A DNA stretch of 10,818 nt, taken from contig CAMLJW010000154.1 in assembly GCA_946480485.1 (NCBI GenBank), positions 1 to 10,818 of the forward strand, written 5' to 3'. The notes beneath the pieces were generated by a model that was not told the DNA's origin, searched no databases, and was given only the letters and a program-made list of their open reading frames with translations. Numbering within the stretch: position 1 is the first letter of the stretch; each line of letters opens with the position of its first letter. Position numbers and translations under genes: made by a program. This DNA is from an uncultured Streptomyces sp. GTDB lineage: Bacteria; Actinomycetota; Actinomycetes; Streptomycetales; Streptomycetaceae. Positions 1 to 5,228 of the stretch are shown here, piece after piece.

Positions 1-251
1 CGCCGGATGCCGTCCTCCTCGTTCAGCGGATTGGTCCGGGAGGAACCGAGGACGGTGCCGCCGCGAGGCAGGATGCCGCGCACGGCGGGGATGTCGAGGG
101 GGACGGTGTGCCCGTCGAGGGGCCCGCGCCAGCCGTCCCGGAAGCCGGTGAATTCGTAGCCGTACTCCTGGACGCCCTTGCGGACGATGGCCCGGATGAC
201 GGCGTTGAGCCCGGGGCAGTCGCCGCCTCCGGTCAGTACTCCGACCCGCAT
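1..251 (-). CDS. pfkA: 6-phosphofructokinase, N-terminal part (runs off the window)
   Basis: Phosphorylates fructose 6-phosphate to fructose 1,6-bisphosphate, the committing step of glycolysis, in the cytoplasm. The 83 visible residues begin at an ATG and carry the family's N-terminal nucleotide-binding glycine motif GGGDCPGLN at residues 8-16. A second conserved block, GGTVLGSSRTNP at about residues 69-80, matches the PFK phosphate-binding region. The form GGDCPGLN is typical of the actinobacterial PFK group rather than E. coli PfkA. The residues that separate ATP from pyrophosphate dependence lie beyond the window edge, so donor specificity cannot be read here. A ribosome site AAGGGA (259-264) sits 7 nt before the start. 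By synteny with S. coelicolor SCO2119 this is one of several PFK paralogues usual in Streptomyces. Family is certain; which paralogue is inferred. Confidence 0.93.
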   Translation of the reverse strand, partial: MRVGVLTGGGDCPGLNAVIRAIVRKGVQEYGYEFTGFRDGWRGPLDGHTVPLDIPAVRGILPRGGTVLGSSRTNPLNEEDGIR

Positions 252-288
252 GGAAATGTCCCTTCGCCGCGGTTGCCTGATGAAGCTC

Positions 289-294
289 ACGCTA
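289..294 (-). promoter_or_regulatory. Candidate -10 box for pfkA
   Basis: On the minus strand these bases read TAGCGT, fitting the TAnnnT form common in Streptomyces housekeeping promoters. It would place transcription start about 30 nt before the pfkA start codon, with room for the AAGGGA ribosome site. No convincing -35 hexamer is visible at 17-18 nt. The spacer that should precede it is occupied by the palindrome at 297-312. Confidence 0.35.
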
Positions 295-296
295 AT

Positions 297-312
297 AGTG
301 ATCCAGGTCACT
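297..312. promoter_or_regulatory. GTGA palindrome, candidate DasR or Crp operator for pfkA
   Basis: AGTGATCCAGGTCACT has perfect 5-bp arms (AGTGA/TCACT) around a 6-nt centre. As I recall the motifs, it matches 12 of 16 positions of the DasR dre consensus (AGTGGTCTAGACCACT) and also fits the Streptomyces Crp pattern GTG-N6-G-N-CAC. It lies 46-61 nt before the pfkA start codon, directly upstream of a TAGCGT -10 candidate, so a bound protein would cover the promoter spacer. Which regulator binds is inference from sequence similarity only. Confidence 0.45.
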
Positions 313-331
313 TAGGCATGGACGCAAGGGT

Positions 332-347
332 CAATTCTGGTGAATTG
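332..347. repeat. Inverted repeat CAATTC-N4-GAATTG
   Basis: Perfect 6-bp arms with a 4-nt loop (TGGT), AT-rich compared with its surroundings. It lies between the macR stop and the pfkA promoter. On the pfkA strand the right side runs into TTGACC. It could be an operator or a weak terminator hairpin for macR; the sequence does not decide. Confidence 0.35.
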
Positions 348-367
348 TGTGGGCGTTGATCTTCAGC

Positions 368-387
368 TTCACTCGAATTCACTCGAA
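368..387. repeat. Tandem 10-bp direct repeat, two copies
   Basis: TTCACTCGAA occurs twice back to back (368-377 and 378-387). A partial third copy, TTCACTCG, lies at 409-416 across the macR stop codon. The 10-bp period equals about one helical turn, which suits side-by-side protein binding. It sits just after macR and 117-136 bp upstream of the pfkA start codon. No known binding consensus is recognised. Confidence 0.5.
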
Positions 388-409
388 GGTGTGGGGCGAG
401 CGGCTGGGT

Positions 410-1087
410 TCACTCGTCGTCGAGGCCGCGCTCTATCGCGTAGCGCACCAGCTCCACGCGGTTGTGCAGCTGGAGCTTGCCCAGGGTGTTCTGGACGTGG
501 TTCTGAACGGTGCGGTGGGAGATGACGAGTCGCTCCGCTATCTGCTTGTAGCTCAGGCCCTTGGCGACCAGGCGCAGGACCTCGGTCTCGCGGTCGGTGA
601 GCTGCGGGATCTTGGGCTCGTCGGCGCCCGGGGCGGGGGCGGGCACGGAGGCGAGTCTGCGGTACTCGCCGAGGACCAGGCCCGCGAGGCCGGGCGTGAA
701 GACGGGGTCGCCGACGGCCGTACGGCGCACCGCGTCGATCAGCTCCTCCGTGGACGCCGACTTGAGCAGATAGCCCGTGGCTCCGGACTTGACCGCCTCC
801 AGGACGTCGGCGTGCTCGCCGCTGGCGGAGAGGACCAGGACACGCAGGGCGGGATTGGCTCCGGCAAGCTCCTTGCAGACCAGGACGCCGGGCTTGGCGG
901 GCAGGTTGAGGTCGAGTACGAGGACATCGGGGCCGGCGGCCCGGGCCCGGCGCACCGCCTGCTCGCCGTCGCCCGCCGTGGCGACCACGTCGAAGCCGGC
1001 CTCACTCAGGTCCCGGGCGACCGCGTCACGCCACATGGGGTGATCGTCCACCACCATGACCTTGATCGGACCCAGCTGCTCACTCAT
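410..1087 (-). CDS. macR: MacR-type NarL/LuxR-family response regulator
   Basis: DNA-binding partner of the adjacent sensor kinase; 225 residues from the chosen ATG. The receiver domain (about 9-125) has the acidic pair D14/D15, phospho-acceptor D59 in LVLDLNLP, S87 in LVLSAS and K109 in GYLLKS. A proline/alanine linker (about 145-160) leads to a LuxR-type helix-turn-helix (about 162-219) beginning LTDRETEVLRLVAKG. A GTG lies one codon upstream, but the ATG is preferred because GGAG ends 5 nt before it. The start overlaps the stop of a small ORF (TGATG), suggesting translational coupling. Synteny and family match S. coelicolor MacR (SCO2120), described, as I recall, as a regulator of morphogenesis, actinorhodin and membrane-protein genes. 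I saw no copy in this window of its reported palindrome (as recalled, TGAGTAC-N2-GTACTCA). Confidence 0.88.
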   Translation of the reverse strand: MSEQLGPIKVMVVDDHPMWRDAVARDLSEAGFDVVATAGDGEQAVRRARAAGPDVLVLDLNLPAKPGVLVCKELAGANPALRVLVLSASGEHADVLEAVKSGATGYLLKSASTEELIDAVRRTAVGDPVFTPGLAGLVLGEYRRLASVPAPAPGADEPKIPQLTDRETEVLRLVAKGLSYKQIAERLVISHRTVQNHVQNTLGKLQLHNRVELVRYAIERGLDDE

Positions 1088-1308
1088 CACCGCTCCACCT
1101 TCGCCATGGCTTCCGTCGTCCCCGTCAACATCGTCACCCTGCTCCCACCACGGGCGCCGCTGTTCTGGTCCCCGCCGCTGCCACCTTCGGCACGGCTACC
1201 GCCGACCGACCTCATCACAGCTCCGCCTCCCTTACGACCGCCGGCCCTACGACCGCCGCCCCGCAGCGGTGGGCCGCCGCCGAAGCCCGCTCCCGCGCCC
1301 GGCGTCAT
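1087..1308 (-). CDS. Possible small glycine-rich coupled ORF between macS and macR
   Basis: A 73-codon ORF fits exactly between the kinase and regulator genes. Its ATG overlaps the macS stop (ATGA) and its stop overlaps the macR start (TGATG). The product would be rich in Gly, Arg and Ser, with no membrane segment or recognisable domain, ending TTEAMAKVER. Third-position GC is about 78 percent by my hand count, lower than in neighbouring genes, so the coding signal is weak. In S. coelicolor numbering, as I recall, no separate gene lies here. It may be a short peptide translated only to couple macS to macR, or an untranslated spacer that happens to be open. I know no family for it. Confidence 0.3.
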   Translation of the reverse strand: MTPGAGAGFGGGPPLRGGGRRAGGRKGGGAVMRSVGGSRAEGGSGGDQNSGARGGSRVTMLTGTTEAMAKVER

Positions 1309-2561
1309 CGCCTACCCGCCTCCTCCTCGGGAACCCTCGGCACCTTCAGTTCGACCTCCGTGCCCTGGCCCGGGATCGAGATCAGGTCGGCTGTGCCGCC
1401 GATGTCGCGGAGGCGGCCGCGGATGGACAGGGCCACCCCGAGGCGGCCCTCACTCTCGGCCTGGGCGAGGCGGCCCTCCGGGATGCCCGGGCCGTCGTCG
1501 CGGACGGTCACGATCACCGCGTCCTGCTCGTTTTCGACGAGGATCCAGGCGCGGGAGTCCTCGCCCGCGTGCCGGTGGACGTTGTCCAGGGCGGCGCCGA
1601 CAGCAGCCGCCAGTTCCCTCGCCGCGGCCGGGGCGAGCGGCACAGGCACGCCCGGCTCGGATAACGTCACCTTCGCGGTGGCATACGGGGCGAGCAGGGT
1701 ACGCAGGTCCCAGGGGCCGCCCGCGTCGGAATCGTCGGACTCATGGGTTTGGTCGGGTGCGTCGGGTGCGTTGGGTGCGTCCACCGCGCGCACCACGGCT
1801 CCCTGGGCCGCGCCCTCGGAAATCCGGGAGGCCGGCAGTCCGCCCGAGACCAGCGTGCGCAGCGCCACCTCCTGCTCACCCGCCATGCGCCCCAGCTCAG
1901 CGGCCTCGCCGCCGAGCGCGGAGCCGCGCCGCTGCACCATGGCGAGGACCTGGAGGACGCCGTCGTGGATGTCGCGGGCCAGCCGCTCGCGCTCGCGGGT
2001 CACGGCCTCGATCTCCAGGGCGCGGGCGAGGGCGCGCTCGGAGGCGCGGGCCACTTCGACGACGTACCCGATGGCGATGGAGGCGACCCAGACCAGTAAT
2101 ACGTTGTGGAGCGTGTCCTGGCTGAGCGCCCCGCGCTCGGCGACGTTCGCGACCCCGACCAGCGCCGACGCGAAGGCCGCCCAGCGCCAGCCGCCCTTGA
2201 TCGCGAAGGCCAGGACGGAGCCCGCGGTCCATATCGACGGCAGCGTCGGGCCACCGGCCACGATCCGGTCGTGGCCATCCGCGACCAGCGTGAGCAGGAT
2301 CCCGGTGAGCGCGACAGCCAGGTCGGCGGCAAGGAACCGCTTGGTGCAGCTCGCCGCGTTGGCGACCCTGGGCAGGGTCACCAGGGTCCACACGAAGAGC
2401 ACGGCGAGGTAGACGGCGGCCACTTGGGGCCGGAGAAGCTTGTCGTACGCGGCGACGAAGAGCCCGATCGCGTAGCACATCGTCAGTACGCGGTACGCGG
2501 TGAGCGCGCGCCACAGCGGCTGCTCGACCGACATCCTCATGACTCTCTCGCGCTTGGCCAT
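1305..2561 (-). CDS. macS: MacS-type sensor histidine kinase
   Basis: Membrane sensor kinase expected to phosphorylate the downstream regulator. Numbering is from the longest reading frame (M1 at 2570, 421 residues; 418 from the start chosen here). Hydrophobic segments at about 29-45, 50-66, 82-98, 113-124, 130-147 and 155-172 form the MacS-type N-terminal sensor region. The HisKA_3 dimerisation domain has the phospho-accepting H202 in ARDIHDGVLQ. The ATPase domain has an N-box (ALDNVHRHA, N330) and a G-box (DDGPGIP, 358-364), so it looks active. An acidic Ala-Pro-Asp linker (about 262-284) separates the two. The start is uncertain: the ATG at 2561 is preferred because a G6 run lies 9 nt before it, while the ATG at 2570 has that run directly against it; 2540 and 2534 are also possible. 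It is encoded 32 nt after the acyltransferase gene in the same operon. Confidence 0.87.
   Translation of the reverse strand: MAKRERVMRMSVEQPLWRALTAYRVLTMCYAIGLFVAAYDKLLRPQVAAVYLAVLFVWTLVTLPRVANAASCTKRFLAADLAVALTGILLTLVADGHDRIVAGGPTLPSIWTAGSVLAFAIKGGWRWAAFASALVGVANVAERGALSQDTLHNVLLVWVASIAIGYVVEVARASERALARALEIEAVTRERERLARDIHDGVLQVLAMVQRRGSALGGEAAELGRMAGEQEVALRTLVSGGLPASRISEGAAQGAVVRAVDAPNAPDAPDQTHESDDSDAGGPWDLRTLLAPYATAKVTLSEPGVPVPLAPAAARELAAAVGAALDNVHRHAGEDSRAWILVENEQDAVIVTVRDDGPGIPEGRLAQAESEGRLGVALSIRGRLRDIGGTADLISIPGQGTEVELKVPRVPEEEAGRR
1753..1779. repeat. In-frame 9-bp tandem repeat inside macS
   Basis: Three copies of TCGGGTGCG/TTGGGTGCG in a row. In the macS frame they encode (Asp/Asn)-Ala-Pro triplets in the linker between the HisKA_3 and ATPase domains. 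Because the unit is 9 bp, copy-number change keeps the frame and would only alter linker length. Confidence 0.75.
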
Positions 2562-2593
2562 GCCCCCCATCCCCCCACGCCTGACGGACGCGT

Positions 2594-3400
2594 CTAGGAG
2601 CCGGACCGCTCCTTGTCGTCCGTCCCGGCCTTCTCACCGGCCGTCTTCTCGGCTGCCTTCTCGGCTGCCTTCCGAACCTGACCGGCCTGCTTCTGCTCCT
2701 GCTTCTCCGCCTTCGCCGCCTCCGCGATCTGCCGTTTGGCGGCGGTCGCATACATGTCGACATACTCCTGACCGGAGAGCTTCATGATTTCGTACATGAC
2801 CTCGTCGGTCAGGGCCCGCAACACGAACCGGTCGTGTTCCATGCCCTGGTAGCGGCTGAAGTCCAGCGGCTTTCCGATGCGGATGCCGGGCCGCATCAGC
2901 TTGGGGACGACCTTGCCGGGCGGCTGGATCTTCTCGGTGTCGATCATGGCGACCGGGATGACGGGCGCGCCGGTGGCGAGCGCCACGCGCGCGAGGCCGC
3001 CGGGCTTGCCACGGTAGAGGCGCCCGTCGGGCGAGCGCGTGCCCTCGGGGTAGATGCCGAACAGTTCGCCGCGCTCGATGACGTCGATACCGCTCCTGAT
3101 CGCCGCCTCGCCCGCGCCACGCCCTCCGGAACGGTCCACCGGCAGTTGGCCGACACCTTTGAAGAAGGCGGCGGTCATCCGGCCCTTGACGCCGGGAGTC
3201 GTGAAGTACTCGGCCTTGGCGATGAAGGTCACCTTACGGTCGAGGACCGCGGGGAGGAAGAACGAGTCCGAGAAGGACAGATGATTGCTCGCCAGTATCG
3301 CGGGGCCCTCGGCGGGAATGTTCTCGAGGCCTTCCACCCAGGGCCTGAAGGCGAGCTTCAGGGGCCCTCCGATGGAAAACTTCATTGCGCCGTAGATCAC
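2594..3400 (-). CDS. PlsC-type 1-acylglycerol-3-phosphate acyltransferase
   Basis: Predicted membrane-associated acyltransferase transferring a fatty acyl group to lysophosphatidic acid or a related acceptor in phospholipid synthesis; 268 residues. The family blocks are all present: catalytic NHLSFSD (39-45; H40, D45), GVGQLPVDR (82-90), YPEGTRSPDG (117-126) and VIPVAMI (147-153). After about residue 218 there is a Lys/Glu/Ala-rich hydrophilic tail of about 50 residues, partly made by a 12-bp repeat, absent from minimal PlsC proteins. The GTG start is fixed by a perfect AGGAGG placed 7 nt upstream. It is the first gene of the operon leading into macS-macR. Streptomyces encodes several PlsC paralogues, so the exact acceptor is unknown and no symbol is given. 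Confidence 0.9.
   Translation of the reverse strand: MIYGAMKFSIGGPLKLAFRPWVEGLENIPAEGPAILASNHLSFSDSFFLPAVLDRKVTFIAKAEYFTTPGVKGRMTAAFFKGVGQLPVDRSGGRGAGEAAIRSGIDVIERGELFGIYPEGTRSPDGRLYRGKPGGLARVALATGAPVIPVAMIDTEKIQPPGKVVPKLMRPGIRIGKPLDFSRYQGMEHDRFVLRALTDEVMYEIMKLSGQEYVDMYATAAKRQIAEAAKAEKQEQKQAGQVRKAAEKAAEKTAGEKAGTDDKERSGS
2645..2668. repeat. 12-bp tandem repeat in the acyltransferase tail
   Basis: CTTCTCGGCTGC occurs twice in tandem and encodes Ala-Ala-Glu-Lys units in the charged C-terminal tail of the PlsC-type protein. It is in frame and lies outside the catalytic domain. Confidence 0.65.
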
Positions 3401-3428
3401 CCGAGTGCCTCCTGTGTGCGTAGATCAG

Positions 3429-3434
3429 ACCTTA
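3429..3434 (-). promoter_or_regulatory. Candidate -10 box for the acyltransferase-macS-macR operon
   Basis: Minus strand reads TAAGGT, a TAnnnT hexamer 28 nt before the GTG start and 15 nt before the AGGAGG ribosome site. No good -35 is visible. The 160-bp region 3401-3560 must hold divergent promoters for this operon and for the esterase. On the plus strand TACGGT at 3490-3495 is a comparable weak candidate for the esterase. Confidence 0.3.
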
Positions 3435-3560
3435 ACCCGGAGCACTGCCCATGGGCCCGACGGCCCTGGTCGGTGTCAGTGCCGTCGCGTACGGTGAAGT
3501 ACGCCTCGAAGTCCCGGGGTGATCGTCGCGTCACCCCCTTCTCAGAACAGGAGACCGAAG

Positions 3561-4820
3561 GTGCCGGTCCTTCCTGGAGCCGAGCCGTACCGCCATGCAG
3601 GTGGAGAGGCAGGTGTCCTCCTCTGCCACGGCTTCACCGGCTCCCCGCAGTCACTGCGCCCCTGGGCGGAGTATCTGGCCGAGCGCCGTCTGACCGTCTC
3701 GCTGCCGCTGCTGCCGGGGCACGGCACACGTTGGGAGGACATGCAGCTCACCGGCTGGCAGGACTGGTACGCGGAGGTGGATCGCGAGCTGCGCGCCCTG
3801 CGCGAGCGCTGCTCCCGGGTCTTCGTCTTCGGCCTGTCCATGGGCGGCGCGCTCGCGCTGCGGCTCGCGGCCAAGCACGGGGACGACGTCAGTGGGGTCG
3901 TCGTCGTCAACCCGTCGAACAGGGTGCACGGCCTGTCGGCGTACGCCCTTCCGATGCTCAGGCACGTGGTGCGTACGACGAGGGGCATCACCAGCGACAT
4001 CGCCAAGGACGGCGTCGTCGAGATCGGCTACGACCGGGTGCCACTGCACGCGGCGCACTCGCTGCGGAACTTCGTCCGGCTGGTCGACGGCGAACTGCCG
4101 CAGGTCACACAGCCGCTGCTGCTCCTGCATAGCCTCCAGGACCACGTGGTGCCGCCGGCCGACTCGGAGCGCATTCTCAGCCGGGTGTCGTCCACGGACG
4201 TCACGGAGATCGTGCTGGAACGGAGCTACCACGTCGCGACGTTGGACCACGACGCGGACCGGATCTTCGAGGAGAGCTTCTCCTTCGTCGACCGGCTCGC
4301 GTCCGGCACCGGCAAGGAGGCCGAGTCGGGACAGGCAGACGACGTGGACCGGGTGGGTCAGGTCGGTCAGGTCGGTCTGCAGGAAGGGACGACCACTGAT
4401 GGCTCAGCACGACTCGGACCGCGAGCCCGACGAGAAGGAGCCGCCACCCGGCGAGGAGCAGGGCCCGTCGTTCGACGAGGACGCCGCGTGGGCGGCGATC
4501 GTCGCCGGGTACGGCGAGGAGCCGCCGGACCCACCCGGTGCCAAGCCCTTCAAGTCGGTGGAGGACCTGGCACTCCTGGAACCCACGACGAACGACGCCG
4601 TTCTTCAGGACCCCAAGGTCGCAAAGGAAGCAAAGGAAGCCAAGGAAGCCAAGGAAGCCAAGGACGTGAAAGACGCCAAGGATGTGAAAGACGTCAAGGC
4701 CTTCAAGAATTCCAAGGACCGCGAGGACTCCAAGACCTCCGACGCGGACGACAAGCCCGGCTCCGAGAGACCGCTGGGCAGCTCTGTCGCCTTCGCGCCG
4801 GGCGTCGCGGGCCCGCGTGA
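3561..4820 (+). CDS. Alpha/beta-hydrolase carboxylesterase/lipase, abnormal 3' end
   Basis: Serine esterase related to Est30-type carboxylesterases and monoacylglycerol lipases, probably cytoplasmic since no signal peptide is seen. The catalytic domain spans about residues 1-247: oxyanion block HGFTGSP (23-29), nucleophile elbow GLSMGG with S93, acid D194 in LQDHVVPP and H224 in RSYHVATLDHD, a complete triad. The GTG start at 3561 is preferred over an in-frame GTG at 3519 because AGGAG lies 7 nt before it. The domain ends near 4303, but the frame stays open to a TGA at 4818-4820, overlapping the next gene by 422 nt and adding about 170 residues without similarity to anything I recognise. In the overlap the neighbour's frame has the Streptomyces codon bias and this frame does not. 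The real end was probably the TGA at 4397-4399 in another frame, so a frameshift in the tail is likely. Confidence 0.85.
   Translation: MPVLPGAEPYRHAGGEAGVLLCHGFTGSPQSLRPWAEYLAERRLTVSLPLLPGHGTRWEDMQLTGWQDWYAEVDRELRALRERCSRVFVFGLSMGGALALRLAAKHGDDVSGVVVVNPSNRVHGLSAYALPMLRHVVRTTRGITSDIAKDGVVEIGYDRVPLHAAHSLRNFVRLVDGELPQVTQPLLLLHSLQDHVVPPADSERILSRVSSTDVTEIVLERSYHVATLDHDADRIFEESFSFVDRLASGTGKEAESGQADDVDRVGQVGQVGLQEGTTTDGSARLGPRARREGAATRRGAGPVVRRGRRVGGDRRRVRRGAAGPTRCQALQVGGGPGTPGTHDERRRSSGPQGRKGSKGSQGSQGSQGRERRQGCERRQGLQEFQGPRGLQDLRRGRQARLRETAGQLCRLRAGRRGPA
4354..4380. repeat. 9-bp imperfect tandem repeat in the esterase tail
   Basis: TGGGTCAGG, TCGGTCAGG, TCGGTCTGC in a row, giving Val-Gly-Gln-type triplets in the esterase frame. 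This G-rich repeat lies where the frame would have to change to reach the TGA at 4397, making it a likely slippage site. Confidence 0.55.
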
Positions 4821-5115
4821 CTACGAGGCGCCCGAGCCGACCGAGAACGACTTCGACGAGGACGACGAGGGCCATTTCGTGCCGCCCGAGCCGCCCCCGC
4901 TGCCCTCAGCGGACACGACGGCCAAGTTCGCCTGGCTCGCCGTGCTCGGCGGCCCGCTCCTGTTCCTGCTCGCCGTCCTGCTCGGCTGGCACATGACATG
5001 GTGGCTGGCCACACTGGGCATCGGCGGCTTCCTCGGCGGTTTCACCACACTGGTCATGCGGATGCGTCCCGACGACGAGGACGACGACGCCCCGGGGCGC
5101 GGCGCGGTGGTGTGA
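4399..5115 (+). CDS. Acidic membrane protein with Ala-Lys-Glu repeat and C-terminal TM hairpin
   Basis: Unknown function; 238 residues. Residues 1-175 are hydrophilic and probably disordered: an acidic, Pro-rich start, then a lysine-rich repeat (about 74-103; AKE then VKD triplets), then an acidic stretch NDFDEDDEGHF at 150-160 and a PPEPPP segment. Two hydrophobic helices follow (about 178-197 and 200-220), then an acidic end RPDDEDDD. The helices and flanking acidic/proline segments look like the conserved core, which I recognise as a recurring actinobacterial hypothetical protein. The ATG start is supported by AAGGGA 9 nt before it and by strong codon bias from this point. Its frame is also open upstream inside the esterase gene, but that is a shadow. 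It probably forms a transcription unit with the esterase. The topology suggests a cytoplasmic charged region anchored to the membrane. Confidence 0.82.
   Translation: MAQHDSDREPDEKEPPPGEEQGPSFDEDAAWAAIVAGYGEEPPDPPGAKPFKSVEDLALLEPTTNDAVLQDPKVAKEAKEAKEAKEAKDVKDAKDVKDVKAFKNSKDREDSKTSDADDKPGSERPLGSSVAFAPGVAGPRDYEAPEPTENDFDEDDEGHFVPPEPPPLPSADTTAKFAWLAVLGGPLLFLLAVLLGWHMTWWLATLGIGGFLGGFTTLVMRMRPDDEDDDAPGRGAVV
4621..4701. repeat. 9-bp tandem repeat coding for charged triplets
   Basis: About nine 9-bp units starting GCAAAGGAA, drifting to GCCAAGGAA, GCCAAGGAC, GTGAAAGAC and GTCAAGGCC. They encode Ala-Lys-Glu then Val/Ala-Lys-Asp triplets in frame. The first two units use the AAA lysine codon, rare in this genome, so base composition dips here. 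The graded divergence along the array suggests expansion by slippage. Confidence 0.85.
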
Positions 5116-5228
5116 CCAGCGCCCCTCTCCCCTCGCCACTGGACGGGCCACGCGCTGAGGGCGGCCAGGACCGGCACATGGGCAGATCCTGTCGACGCCT
5201 CCCTCGCACCACTCGCCCCCGAAGGGCC

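Noticed and set aside
410..1087. MacR-type binding palindrome within the window
   Set aside because: I looked for the recalled TGAGTAC/GTACTCA motif. Only half-sites such as CAGTAC and GTACTC in coding DNA appear, with no paired copy.
347..2125. 592-codon open frame on the plus strand
   Set aside because: It lies opposite macR and macS, which have complete conserved motifs and proper codon bias. The plus-strand product is Arg/Pro-rich without a domain, a typical high-GC antisense shadow.
3892..4398. Upstream extension of the acidic membrane protein into the esterase gene
   Set aside because: The frame is open, but the esterase frame carries the catalytic motifs there. A ribosome site and ATG at 4399 define the real start.
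4621..4701. Possible CRISPR-like repeat array
   Set aside because: The units are 9 bp with no spacers, in frame within a coding sequence, and encode charged triplets.
5116..5228. Bidirectional terminator between the convergent membrane-protein and EEP-family genes
   Set aside because: No stem of useful length is visible in this 113-nt gap. A 12-bp palindrome at 5088-5099 lies inside the coding region and lacks a loop.
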